DNA from: Larus michahellis
Lineage: Eukaryota; Chordata; Aves; Charadriiformes; Laridae
NCBI RefSeq assembly: GCF_964199755.1
Contig: NC_133910.1
Location: 9,233,711-9,297,710, forward strand
DNA: 64,000 nucleotides
Direction: 5' to 3'
Part shown: positions 50,901 through 64,000 of the stretch, one piece after another
Numbering within the stretch: the first letter of the stretch is position 1
Layout: every line of letters starts with the position of its first letter
Translations under genes and position numbers: made by a program
Notes under the pieces: generated by a model
The model's database searches: none
Told to the model about the DNA's origin: nothing
What the model saw: only the letters and a program-made list of their open reading frames with translations

Positions 50901-53900
50901 CCAGCAGTGACATTTAAATGTCAGGATAGCTCCTGTCCTGTCAGAAAGGATCAGAGCAGCCACGTGGAAAAAAGCCAGTGGACTGACTTCAACTTCTCAC
51001 ACAGCTGCACAGAACATCTTTGTTTGTAGCCAGTGCTTGAGCCTACAGAGCATCTGCCAACACACCCAGCGCAGTCTCAGGACAGCACTACGAGGGTATT
51101 CTGGTGACAAGGAACCAAGCATGTAAGCACACACAGAACGACCACAGGCAGGAACTTACAGGGGCTAGAAACACCGAGATGGAGAGCTCTGCCATCTACC
51201 TTCAGTTGAAAACAAAGCAAAACACCCAAAGCCCTCCCCACACATCTACCCACCCGGGTTCAATGGAAACAGATTGTGAAGGTGAAGGTGAGTTCTCAAA
51301 TGCTGAATATATATTTTTTAAGTAGGAGTCCATGCTCCTCCCCCCCCTCCCCCCAGCTTTATTCTCTTGTGAAATTCCTCACAATTGTGCCCACATGCTT
51401 CTGATCTGGGTCAGAGCTCCTTGCAGCCACTTCCATAATCCCGTCCTGAAATACTTCCGAAACTCCCATTTCTGTGCTCCTTACAAACAGGCAGAGCTGG
51501 ACTGTCCTCATACCAGCTGCTCTGTGGGCTGAACAGACCGAGCACCAGTGGATTTTACACTACTGATGGTCAGTTCACTGCAGAACAAGGAACGGAGGTT
51601 ACAGTTTTTGCTTACTGTGTGACCACAAAATCCAAAGAAAATTCAATTAGAAAATTTAAATGTAATAAAATAAACAAAGTCTACTGTAAACACTTCGCAG
51701 TTATGCTCACAAGAGCTACAAATCTACATATGGGAATCAAAAGATCCTTTGCTCTAAGCTGTCCACAGAACCCTGGTATGTCCAGAGCTGTATTTGAATT
51801 AAGGATCACCAGGAATCCCTTACTCTCTCTTACACAGCTGATCCACTTGACACCTTGCAGCAATTCTACTAGAGAGGAAGGGTGTAAAAAAAAAATCCCT
51901 AAACAAAACAAAAACCCAAACCCAAGCCACACTTATTACACTGAAACAAAGCCAAACCCCCTGTTTGTTATACTGGAATTAATGTCAGGAAAGAGCAGAG
52001 GAATATAAATCCCTACCAAATCCCCATTTTCTCAGAAAGACAAGTAAACCATTCTAACTGTATTTCCCGCCCCTTAAATGGGGAAGGGAATTTAATAAAA
52101 AGCATATTTGCACTGAAGTTAAATGCAGTAGTATTTAAGAAGTGCTTTGAAATGCATTACAATATATAGGGGAGGCCAGATCGTTACTGAGACTGTCAGG
52201 TGAAAGTTCCCTGCCTCAATACAGAACTGTTCTGAATCATCCTGATCACGGATTTGGAACCTCTGGCTGGCTAACAAGTGCCTCTATAAGAAATGACACA
52301 GGCTGTGGATACCGAAGAAGGAACAAGTACATCTGGCCACTAGACGTCCCTGTTCCTCCTCTGAAACGCAGCTGTGAGCGTTCACTCTTCTCACTGCACA
52401 TAATGGAGCTATAAAAAGGAAGACGTAAGGAAGTGGTACTTTCCCCAGATATAGCACATTCTTAATATTCTATTCATAAATGAAATAAATGTCGGAATTC
52501 TCCCCAGATGCAAGTGGCAACTGAGACTGCCTGCGTCTGCATTACCTGCCCTGCAGACTCCCAAAGGGATTGGCCACGGAGCAATTCTACTGTGTGGCCA
52601 GAGCACCCTAGGAAGGGGGCTCACCGCCCAAGCATATACCACTCTACAGTTACACTGGATCCTAATTTGAGTCTTGTTATTGCCTTGGTTCAGATACTTT
52701 TCAGACACAGACACCCCGTGTTTTATAAGATCAGGCTCAATGCTTTGACTCCTTTCTGTTGCTTAAAAGCAACTGAGTGTTGGATGACTGGAAAAAAAAA
52801 AAGCACATTAGTTATCTCCCTCCCCCACGCACACACACCAAGATTTGTCTTTGGTATATAACAAAAATAAACCTCCCACCAGAGACCTTGGAAATCTTGA
52901 ACTTTTTTTCCCTCCAGGAGGATTTATTATTTTCCAATGAGCGGCTGTTCATGTGCTTCTCCTTCTTGTTCCTATTCATAGGATCAGATCCTGACTAGCA
53001 TGCACAACCTCAAAAGAAAAGAAAGACTGAATACAAACTGTTTAAAAAAAATAGCCCATTAAAAGTGTAAGCTAACTAGGGGTTGACACTGTAACCTATC
53101 ATACCAGTAGCAGCCTTCAAGAGCCTTACCTTATAGGCAACACTGTTTGAAGAGTCCACAATGATGAAGAGGGGCTTTCTGGTGAAAGGGTAGAGATCTC
53201 CAGGGTGAAGACTGAAAAGACAAAGGGACGCTTCACAGAGCGCTGGAACTGCTGCAGAGCTGTGACAGCGCACACGTGTCCCAGACACCCAGCTGCCCAC
53301 AGCCAGACCAAAAGCAAGCACATTCCTCGCGCCCCCATCCTCAGATTCATCCTCAGAGAAAAACTGCCAAACTAATTCTGTATTCTCTATAATATGGGCT
53401 ATTGGACTTCTCATTAGCTTTTTCCCAACAAGAGATGTTTATGTTCTTGAGAAGTCATCCACCATTAATTTGAAGTTTTCCAGTAATAAAGAATTCACGT
53501 TAAGTCATCATTTAGAGTTGCATATTCATTTATAATTGTTCACCTTCAAGCCAATCTGCATTATGATGTCCTGCACGAAAGAGTCTGAATTCAAGAGGCT
53601 TTGATGCATTTTTCTCTATTAAAGACAAATTCTTTTGAATTTGCAGTTGTCACACACGTGAGACTCACCAGTGCATCTCCTTGTAAGATTGGTTTCGCTT
53701 GTGGATAGCATCCCCATTTATAATGTCCCGGTTGCTATTTGTCAGGACACCACCAAAATCATAGGGACCTACACATGGCAAAAAGAAAGCTAAAATTAGC
53801 AGAGGGAATTCACCTCTGTTCAGGATTTAACGATTATATGAAAGGGAGGAAGAAACTACAAATCCCAGAAAAGTGAGTGAATCTGAACTAGTGAAGTTGT

Positions 53901-56900
53901 AAGGAGAGGATGGAGGAATGCGGAGACTTCACTAACTACATATCCAATTTTATGCATTCTTAGGAGTTTCAGGATCTATCAAATAGAAGCAAGCAATCCA
54001 ACTTCCTAACTTCTAATTTATTTATTTGCTATTTATCCACAAACAAAATACAAAAGATCCAAATATTGGCTCCTGTTACACTACATAGCAAAAAGATTAA
54101 AACCCATTACACATTTCATACAGGAAAATCAATACCTTTGTAAAATTACTATATGAGTTAGCATATTCTAGATTCAGAATTTGGTCAAAAAATAAGGCTA
54201 AATCAATCAAAACGCCTGTGGCCTCTCAGAATAGATACAACACTGTCATCTGCAGTTATAACACTGCAGGGGGGAGAGACAGAGCTCAGAGAATGAATAT
54301 GCGCTCGATACTCTTAGAAAGGACAAAACAGTTTTAAGCAGATTTCAAATCTGCAGTAAAGGTTTATTTTTTTTAAGATTTCACATACAGAATTCACAAT
54401 TTTTAAATGCACACAGCCTGGACACGTGTTCCTAAGGTAAGCTAAAGAAATACTCTGCAAAGTTTGCACAATCGAGCTACCCACCCAACTGTCTGATGGA
54501 CAGCAAAGATTAAAGTAATGGCTATAAAAAAAAAAAGCAAATCCCCTACAAAAAAATGCATTAATGATACCAGGGAATATTTCTGCCATTGATGTGCGGA
54601 TGAAATGTCACTAACGTTAGTAAAATAAAGTATTAGGATTTCCTCATTCTGTTACACATTTGCAGAGTTGGTTGACCCGTATTTGGCCACCAAATGCAAT
54701 TTTTTCAGGTTTGGATACATAAGACACCTTTCCAGTTTAAGGGAAGCTTTGGGAACACAAAATTAGGAACAGAACATACATTAATTTAGCACCATTACAA
54801 ATGTCTTGCGTGATCTGTCAAACACAAATGGTTTACAGGCAATAAACAGGGCAAGTTGCAGCTGCTCTCCCTTTTAATAAGGTAGAAGTTTTCGGTCTGT
54901 GCAGACTACACTACCTTATTAAAAGAATGCAGTCGTTATGGGATTCAGTTAATGAGAACTGAAGCCTGACTACGCAGCTCTTCAGCTGACACAGCCTGGA
55001 TGCCTCTACAGCAAGGTATTAAGCTGAAACAATACAGGCAGTGAAGTGGACGTAACACAGGCTTTAAAGAACAGGGGTTAGTTAGAACCTGTCACCAAGT
55101 TGCAGCAAAAAGTAAAATGTTAAAAGCATTTAAAAAAAATCACTGCCACAATTCAAAGCTGACAGGGATTTTTTTTTTTCCTTTAACATTTTGAGTGCTC
55201 TACAAATCATGCATTGGGGTGGACAAGGCATGCATCTTATAAAGGAATGCAAGTCTCAAACAGATGAGGCGTGTACAATATTTAGGATGTTAAAAACTTT
55301 TTTTTTTTCCTTAAATTATATAAACAGATCTTTTGACTGTGTTTGCTTCAGCCAACCAGTTTTCAGCTTTCAGATTGCAGCTGCATCCAAATATTCTGCT
55401 AGGTTGCAAAGAACAGGAGGATGAGGTGAGGGGAATTGTCAAGAATCATGAGAAGGGCTTGAATTGTCAGGCTAACAAGCGTGCAAATAGACCAGTCCCT
55501 GCAGACGCTTCAGCCCTTTTACCACCCATCTCCTGACCATTTGTTCTTGTAGTTTTGGAGATTGGAAAGAATCACGAAGTGGCAGTCAGCCGTTTTATTA
55601 ACTTTGCACTGATGCATCAACTGAGCCACGTGGTCTTCAAAATTGGTGAAGCTTTTAATACTTCGGATGCATCAAAAACTGGATATGCCATTTGAAAAGG
55701 TCTCAGGTTAATGCAGACTAATTAAAAGACGCAGAATGAACTACTGTTTGGGGGGAAAAAAGGCTATCTTACTAAGCAGACAGGAGAATAAAATTGACTT
55801 GTCTTTTAAAAGGAGTTTTGTGACATCTTTCTTGGTCACTTGTCCTGGAACATAAAGAGAATTCAAGCCCTGTTCATGACAGGGAGCATTCCTTTATTGT
55901 ACCTTCACTATCCGAACGACCTGATGGAAACACGCCCGTGGCAGACAAGTAAATCAGCAGTACACTGTTTGCAGGCAGCTCCTGAAAGTCAAATAGAGAG
56001 AAAAGCGGCAAGGGAAAAAAATGCGTAAGTTTATTTTAATATTCAATCATTATCTTCATAAATATGTGGTCATTTAAGATTGGGCTACTCCTGCCTCTGG
56101 CTTCCCTATTCTTCATATGTGTATGTACAGTTCCCTACCACAAACACCCCTTCAAATAGACACAGACAAAAATGGAAACCGATGATATGTTCCTACGTCT
56201 TTTCCCCACACAGACCTCTAGGCTGATAGTAGAGGTTTAAGCAGCACTAAAAAAGCACCTGCATCCACACAGACTCTCTGACTGCCTAGCCAGACCTGAG
56301 GCTTTCCAGGACCCATGCAGACCCGAACTCCCCAACAGTTCAGGAGCCTAAAGGAAGTTCTTTGTTTCCAAATACCCCAGAGTCTGCAACATCTGCCTCT
56401 TCCCTGACCCTTCTCAGCTGGACAACAAGCACAACACACCCAGGTCTCCATACAGACCCGTAAAAGAAATCTATTTTCCACCTCTGTAATGAGCTGTTTG
56501 CATGAGGAAACAGATGCTTTTAATTTGTGCAAAAGGCTGAGGATACAGGCACCCAAAATTCTTAGTAAGGACGCACTTCCTTCACCTCACCACTTGTTTC
56601 TCCCCAGTTGTTTCTTGAAACAAACTGAAACTTGTTTCTTTATAGGATTCATATTCTGGTTTTACTACTAAATCCTAAGTTGCTGACTTCTACAGCCATA
56701 ATTAAGCACAACGAACCTAACAGCTTTACTAAATTAAGTACAACAACTGTATTTAAAAAGATCTACAAACGTATGGACTATTTACATGGAAGAGTGCAGT
56801 GGTTAATGAAATAAGACAGGCAGATAAAAATACAGCACGTGCAGGAGAGAGCTACAATTCTAATGGGACACAGAACTGCAAAGCTCCCCAGCATATCCAG

Positions 56901-59900
56901 TGCTCAAGAGCCGCGGTCTCCCGACATACTGCCCTGCCTTTGGGTGTCTTTGGCACAACAGGAAGTAGAAGAACACTCTTAAGATTTTTCTGTTCTCCAG
57001 ATCTCTTATCTCAAGAAATATTTCCTATATAATATATATGTACAGGAAATAGATAAACTTCATATAAGAAACAATTATTTTTTATATATATATAAGCATA
57101 TATACATGTAAAAAATATAAATGTCTATATATATATAGGCGTGTGTATCTACACACACACAAATAAAATTACTGGATAAGATTAAACCATATGCAACTAT
57201 TGCACTGCAGCCCATTATTTATGCTTCCCATAGCATTGCCACGCACCACTCTCGACACCAGACAGCCCGTGCTGAGACCACTTGCACAGGAGCTGCTCAA
57301 GCTCCGCTTTGAAGACGGTTGTGTTTTAGCAATGACGTAACAACTGCTGTATAACAGCAAGCTGGGTTTCTGTCTTAAAATGATTTTTTTTTATTTTTCC
57401 CTTAACAGCAGTCAACAGATTTGCCTTTATTATACAAATTACACATATCTATAATTTTTCCATCCTCTCTGAAGATCATATTGAACATTTTAAGAAGGCA
57501 AAAAAGGCTTCATTTTCTTGAAGCATAAAAGATTATCTCAACCACATTTTATTCAGTGTCACATACCATTCTGTTTATTTTTCTATTACAAATAAATTCA
57601 CCAATTTCACAAACCTTAAATGATGCTGCTAAAAATGTATACAGCTGGCTAAAAGTTGGTTTATAAAGTAGATATTTATGAGGGTTTTCCCGCCTGGCTG
57701 GTTTCTCCGTTGACTCCTGTTAAAAAAAGACAAACAAAACAGAACACAAAAAAACAACAATTGGATATTACCAAAGCATTTTCATAAGCCTCTAAGTTTG
57801 TATTTATTAGAATGTTCATCTTCAACATACTTCCCACACAAACGGGCTACCCCTAGTGCATTTCCTACTGCATGGTAAAGCCCGATGCACAGTGTTTGAA
57901 CCAGAACTTTATATTATCCCTCATTTAAATTTGTTACCTAAATCTTTCTTACTCTCTAAAGCATCACGCAAGAAAAGAGTGAAGAAAGTCATTTCTCATC
58001 TCAGTTAAATAAATGAAAATCTACATATTTCCTTTTGCCTCAAGACAGAATATTTTTTATGCTTTCTCTGAAGGGGGTCAACTTTCAGATGACTTAGTGA
58101 GCGGATGGACTTATCTGGCTGCATGGCTGCTAGAGTGAAAACAAAGGAAGGGGGGAGCGTATATGGATAAGGACGGGCACGGCATCCCTTCAGCAGTACC
58201 CCCGCTAGAGCAATCTAAGCCATTTGTGAAACGATGCCCAAATAGTCATTTCTGCTATTTTTTTTCTACTGTTGAAGGTTTGCTAAGGAGAAAAAAAAAG
58301 AAGGACGAAAAAAAAAAAAGACATTACTAGGATCAAACTCCACAGGTCTGAGCTTCTCTTCTCTAACACCCAGTAAGGGTTAGCCCAGCTTTACTAACCT
58401 GCTCTGCACAGTGACAGTACTGAAAGAGTGCACCATTTAAAACAAAGCAAACAAACAAAAATACCCAGTTAAGATGTTGCCAGGTTTGTCAGTGAAATGG
58501 AGCTTACTTGCATTCCAGGTTTGTTCATTTGTGACGCTAAATTCATTGGTTCTCTTTCAAGTGCTTGTAGCATTCGGAACATATCGATTGTCAACTCGCT
58601 GAACTTGACCTACAAAAGAGTCAAACAGTTTATTCTGCCGGATACAGATTAAATAGTATTTTTTTGGAATTATCCAGATAAGAGATTCAACTGCGTACCA
58701 GACAGACCACTTTCTGTCTCTCAGGGACCTGTCAGTGTCATCTTGGAATCTCTAAAGACCCATGAAGGACTTTCAGAAGAGCTCAGAGGACAAAATCTAT
58801 TTATTACTGGTCTACCAGGCCAGCTGACCCTAGTACAGACCCCTGCTTCACAAATTTCAGACTCCTCTGGGGTCAAGTGCTGAAACTACTATGTACTATG
58901 AATTTAGAGAAAATCTGAAAATGATACACAAACTGCAGTTTAGATACAAGTCCCTCGCTTACCTGAAAAAAGAGCTCAGAGAGAAGTCATGAAGTCTGTA
59001 CAACTTCACTATCATCATCATCTAAAAAACCAAGATGTTGAATGTCTTTTGAAAACCCCTTCCTGTTGCAACTGAAGCTGCAACAAGCTGGAGTACGTCA
59101 TGTGAAAGTCTACGTCAAGCTTTTTCTAGACATACGCCGGAGGCCTCTCATGCTTGAATGTGAAGAATAATACAGTATATGAAAATCAATTGTATCTACT
59201 TAATTGACATGATGAATATAAGCAATAAGAGGTCAGCACCACAGGTCTAATATCTCATTTTTAGCTCTTATTTCTTCTGAGAACCTCTTCTTCTTGCTGT
59301 CACTGCAAACATCACAATCAAAATATTTTAATATTCACCTCTATTGGAATCTCTGTTGTTAAATCAGAAGGGATGGTCACAGGGAGAAGGACTCTGAACT
59401 CCAAAGATACAAACCCAAATCCCTGGAATTTCCTTTACCTGGTTGTTGCAGTTCCCAATAATGAGTGCATCTGCAAGAGCAAGCTGTCCCACTATCATTC
59501 CCTGCTCTAGCAACGGAGCTCCTGTTTCAGAAAGCCTGTTAGAGGTGATTACAATGGTGTTGTCATCATTTAAAACCATGACAGGGTCTGCCTAAAAAAA
59601 CCAACCAGAATAAATCAGGAATTCAAGAAAACATACAGATTTGCAGTCAGAGAGAAGTCCAAAGGTCTTGTCACTTACAGTAAACATTTCACAACTGAGG
59701 CAGATTTTTAAAAATTAATTTGCCATACATATATTTGTATGCAGGCTACAGAGCAATGCCTTACCACCTGGAAAAGCAACAGCTCTTAGGGACTGCAAGC
59801 AAATACATGGTACAAGCACATGAAGGTACAGGAAATAGAAAAGCAAAGTTCCTCAAATGACATGAACTCTGCTTCAGCTTTTCTCTACCTGAGGAACCAA

Positions 59901-62900
59901 AGGTCATCAACAACCTTACAAATTCACACAAAAAACTAAACATTCCCACAATACAGAAGAACCCTGCACTATTTTAGTTCACCTTGCCGTCCTAGAAATA
60001 AATAGCAAAGGAGATGAGCGAACGATAATGCTGCCATCCATTCTGGAAGTATTTAAATAAATACTTGTGTTACATAGTGACATCTTGTACAAAAGGAGGA
60101 AAGTAGAACACTGTCTCATTTGACAGAATAAAAAAAAAAATGTTTTCCTTTTAACAAACTTTAGAAATCGGTCACATTACAGCTATTGTAAGAGACTATC
60201 AGTTAAGTGCCATGCTTACACCGTACTTTCCATTACATACTGCTTATGCATTGCCAGTGTAATAGACCAACGAAGTACGCTTTGAAACACAATCAGAACA
60301 TCAGCAAATTGGACTGGCTTCCACTAGAGTTGCCAGTCTCTCCAAAATATTGACCATGGTAACTGCTGTGCTTTCAATTCCACCATTTTCTGAACACCAA
60401 GAGCAAAAATGATCAGGTGACCAAGTGTATCTCAGCTTCGCGCTTCTGTCTTCAAATCATTACGTGACCAGGTCTGACCCTTCAGACACTTTAACAGCTG
60501 TCACTGTTACACTACAGTGAAGACAGTTCAATGGTTAAAGTGGACAGGAATGCTGCCCCTGCTTACCACGGAGAGGTGGTGATACAGGAACACTGCAGTG
60601 AATAAGTCAGAACATTTGACTTTTAAACTAACAACTAAAAGGGAATCGTATTCTCACCTCAATAAACGCTGCCACTTCCTGAAGAACCAGGTTCCACTCC
60701 ACTTGATCTTCAGTATTAAAACGATGAGTGTAGTCCTCAATTTCATCTGACAGCTCCTGATGTAAAAAGTTCAGAGACAGACATAGTCACTTCTTAAATT
60801 GAGAGATTAACAGGCAGGCAGTAACTTTACAATTTGGTTAGCTGTGCTGGCCTTTAAGAATAATGATAAAAAATAAATTACTTGAGAACATATGCAGCAT
60901 GCTTATGACTAACATGCCAGCCAAAACGCGCTCTTTCACGAGACAGAATGCCAATGTTAGAGTTTTGGCAATGCAAAGTGTCTTCTAAGTAGGTTCAAAT
61001 GCAAAGAATATCTGGAGTTAAGTATAACTATCCCACTCACATACTGCTATGTCACTGGTTATTACCATAAGCTATAGATACCAAGGACTCAAATTTCAGC
61101 TTACAAGTAACTTTAAATACATTGAGAAAGTGAATGGTATGGGGTTTTTAGCTGCTACTAAGCTAAGCTAGCAGTTCAAGTCAGCTCAGACACAGACAGC
61201 AATGCAGCCTACACAAAACTGTCAATCCCAGGAGCTGCTCGCAGCAAGGTTGTTGGAGGGTCTGGGAAGCATATGCTGGCAGGAGCAGCAGGCGCTTCCT
61301 TTGCTGCAGTTAAAGGGTCCCTCCCTGTCTAGGCTGCAGATAGTGGAATATTTTTCTTGGTGTTCAAACAATGCTATCAGATTATTTGAGTTTAAAGTGT
61401 CATTATTAAATGTCTGATTCACAGAGGACATTCACTATGTTGGATGTCACATATAGTAGAAAAGCAATGATGAACATTGGCCTGTACTCTATTTGTTGTA
61501 CCTAACGACTTGTTTTTACGGGCATTCAGCGCTTTACTCCCACAGCAGAGCCATATGCAGATCCAGCCTCTCCAACTTCATAATATTAGCAAGGCTTAAT
61601 TTGGATGGGTCTCTGGAAGGTGCAGGATGTGTTCTAGACACGGGACAGAGTAATAGCAGTTTGGAAGGGAAGAGAAATAAGCTCAACATCAAGCTAGGAG
61701 ACACTGGCTTTCCAAGCACCAGTGTGTCATGAAGACTTGCTGGGGGAAGTTCCACTGATGTCTTAAATCCACTACAGGAATAAAGATGTACTCAGAGTTA
61801 GCAGATTATCCCCACATTTTCAGATTAATAACATGCATCTTACAATTTATTCCTAAGTATATAAATTTATAAAGTTTTTCTCTAGCCAAATGTTGCCACC
61901 ATACTGAATCTTTCCATAGCTCTAGCCATATTAGTCCTTCCTCCTGTGGCATCCAACAATACAATCAATTAAATGAGGGGAGGAGAAAAAAAAAAAAAAG
62001 AAAGAAAAGCTATGCCGCAGCAGCAGCTAACATCACAGATCTAATGAGTGGTACTTCAACTGAAATAGACTATATTACGGATTCCTTAATTAGGAGAAAA
62101 GCCCTGAATAACTAGCAACCTCCCACCCCTTCGCACCTTTATCCTCATTTTAACATACCTTTACAAGATCCTTTACAACATCCATTTTGTTGAGCAAGAG
62201 ACAAACCACTATAAACCTTGCATAGTAACGCAGCTTCTTCACCACTAATTCAGGCCTAAACACAACAACAAAAACACCACAGCCAAATTGGAGATTAAAA
62301 TAGAACATAGGGAGGTAACAGGGGTAAGGGAGAGGAGGAGTTTAAGACCAGAGCAAGGCTGAACTCTCCGCACATTAAGAGTTCTAACTGAACTCTCATG
62401 GAGATCAATAGCTACCTGGCTGCTTAGAGGTTTATTTAAAATTGAGTACAGGGACATAAAATATACATCAAGAAAGCCACAGCCTCCCCCTTCCCCGCTG
62501 TCTCCTTATGTGGGAACAGGCACGGGAGCCAGATATAACTGCTGGCTCTTCAAGCCTTTTGAGAGCTCATGGGCACTATCTGACCCCACTGCATCGCACG
62601 AGAATCACAGCGGGCTCAGAGCTCACCCACTCGCGACAACTTAGAGATCTGCAAGTCAGCATAGCCCATAAGTACTCATCCAGTTCGAAAATCTTCCGGC
62701 AGCATCTAGAAACATGCTTGGTCAATCCTACCTTGTCAGAAACAGCTCAAGCACTCAGACTGAAATTGGGAGATTTTTAGCAGAGAAGATAATAGGATCA
62801 ACAGATACCAGAACAGAGCAGGGAAACTTTAATTTTTTGTGGCACACAGGTGTATTTAGACATCAGCAAGACTAGAGATGTGCAATTAGTTTAAGTCCAG

Positions 62901-64000
62901 ACATCCTTGAACGCTTGTCAGGAAACTCCCTAACCATCTGCATTTATCTTGATGATGACTTCAGATGAGTTCTTCTTTACTTCAATGGGGGAAGCCAGGT
63001 TTACTGGCTAGAATGAGAGATCAGGATCCAGAACTGAGTTCTTTACCTATTCTTATTTATATCTGTCTATGCTCTTGGCAGGCAGCACATTTTCTGCACT
63101 GCCACCACACAGCCCTGCTTTGTGTCCCTTTCTCAGTATAGTTATGCCTCCTGAAGCTCTTGGACCATGTACCAGGCAGTTACAGAGGGCTGTTGTACTG
63201 CAGTACTGATGTTCCCCTGAAAAGCCTGATTAGACTCAAATAGGTTCCTCCTCTTCAGCCCAGCTGACCTACCTTCCAGTCACAGCATTCTAGGTCCCAG
63301 CACTGATGCTGCTCAGGACTCAAAATGACAAAAATTTGGGGCTAACAGCTTTCTAGCCAGGCCCAGATAATAGAATATTCCTCCAGTCCTACAGCAAACC
63401 TCTTACTGAGGTTTTTAATCATGGCAGTAGCATTATAAGAAACTTCCTTCAACAATGCTAATTTTATCCCAGTTACGCTCCTACAGTTTATAGTTATTTG
63501 CTGCTTTCATACACCGTTCAAGTCTTAAAAACAAAGGCGTTCATTCAGACATACCTGTCTTCTTTGTTGACTTGTGAGTAGTATGACCTCTGCCTAATTG
63601 CTGAATAGAAGGAGAAAGCTTCATTGAGATAGCTGGTTTCTGAAGTGCGCAAACTGCAGAGGAAGAATCAGATTAGCTCAGTGCTTCAGATGGAAATCCA
63701 TGCCAAACCCTCCCTTCCTGCCCCCTCAACCATCTTGTGCATCAATGGCAAAACTCCCTCCTCAAGTAATATTGCATGAAAGCCAGACTCTCATTCTTTG
63801 TGCCTGCTGGGAAGACAGATTTCAGAGCTTGGATTCCATTTCAGATAACAACCAAATCTGCCCATCTTGTACCCACACGTACAGGTGACAGGTTAATTCA
63901 AAGTTTAAAGGAACATTAAGCTTCCAAACATGTAAATCACACTTTTGCACAAGAGTCAAATGCAGCACGTGTGGAAGACTTCGAGATGCTTTTGAGGCAG
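44903..64000 (-). CDS. SCAI: Suppressor of cancer cell invasion, 3' part (partial at right edge)
   Basis: A nuclear cofactor that binds MRTF-A (MKL1) and represses SRF target genes; it also works with 53BP1 in DNA break repair. Thirteen coding exons lie in the window, in transcript order: 63653-63555, 62255-62159, 60756-60658, 59591-59439, 58609-58508, 57716-57615, 55981-55903, 53768-53669, 53211-53130, 48248-48176, 46647-46474, 46262-46162, 45049-44903. They read in frame for about 469 codons, from LRTSETSYLNEAFSFY to the end FLENTLDDY. The human protein has about 606 residues, so roughly the first quarter lies right of the window. Landmarks are ADPVMVLNDDNTIVITSNR, HPGDLYPFTRKPLFIIVDSS and GSLFTLFLNNPLMAF. 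Identity to human is very high and no frame break was seen. Upstream neighbour of GOLGA1 on the same strand. Confidence 0.97.
54871..54925. repeat. Perfect 15-bp inverted repeat with 25-base loop in a SCAI intron
   Basis: Left arm 'cttttaataaggtag' (54871-54885) is exactly complementary to the right arm 'ctaccttattaaaag' (54911-54925). The loop holds a smaller stem, gtctg/cagac. No target-site duplication or transposon family recognised. Confidence 0.9.
57028..57170 (+). repeat. TA-rich microsatellite in a SCAI intron
   Basis: A series of TA runs ('tatataatatatatgtacag', 'ttttttatatatatataagc', 'ctatatatatataggcg') ending in a CA run. AT-rich simple sequence, about 450 bases downstream (in transcript terms) of the SCAI exon at 57716-57615. 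Confidence 0.85.

Overview
The window looks like nuclear DNA from a bird. It has compact vertebrate genes with GT-AG introns, CR1 LINE fragments as the only clear interspersed repeats, CpG-rich promoters, and an HSPA5 protein that, as I remember it, is nearly identical to chicken BiP. It differs from that memory at a few residues and is one residue shorter in the acidic tail, so I would not call it chicken itself.

Layout from left to right: a CR1-bearing flank with a CpG-rich possible divergent promoter (1-2940); HSPA5 (+, coding 3390-7086) behind a TATA promoter with three ER-stress elements; RABEPK (-, 8483-10972), convergent with HSPA5; PPP6C (+, 11152-15148), head to head with RABEPK across 179 bases; ARPC5L (+, 15917-19390), close behind PPP6C; GOLGA1 (-, 23212-38356), convergent with ARPC5L; and the 3' part of SCAI (-, 44903 to beyond the right edge), upstream of GOLGA1 on the same strand. 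I traced every coding exon by reading frame, splice sites and protein identity. All proteins read through cleanly except GOLGA1, which carries a one-base frame break in exon 8.

The genes share a neighbourhood rather than a pathway: ER chaperone (HSPA5), endosome-to-Golgi transport (RABEPK, GOLGA1), PP6 phosphatase catalytic subunit (PPP6C), Arp2/3 actin nucleation (ARPC5L) and MRTF/SRF repression (SCAI). The same genes lie together on human 9q33.3. However, the ARPC5L-GOLGA1-SCAI block is inverted here relative to my memory of the human order, with one breakpoint in the short PPP6C-ARPC5L gap.

The points most worth a second look are: an AT-AC U12-type intron in ARPC5L; the frame break in GOLGA1 exon 8; a 32-codon coiled-coil GOLGA1 exon that I do not remember from the human protein; an open, splice-bounded exon-like segment on the minus strand at 20194-20576; a perfect 15-bp-stem hairpin in a SCAI intron; and the evenly spaced ERSE array of HSPA5. 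I found no CRISPR, operon, tRNA, rRNA or viral element, and nothing that amounts to a wholly new system.
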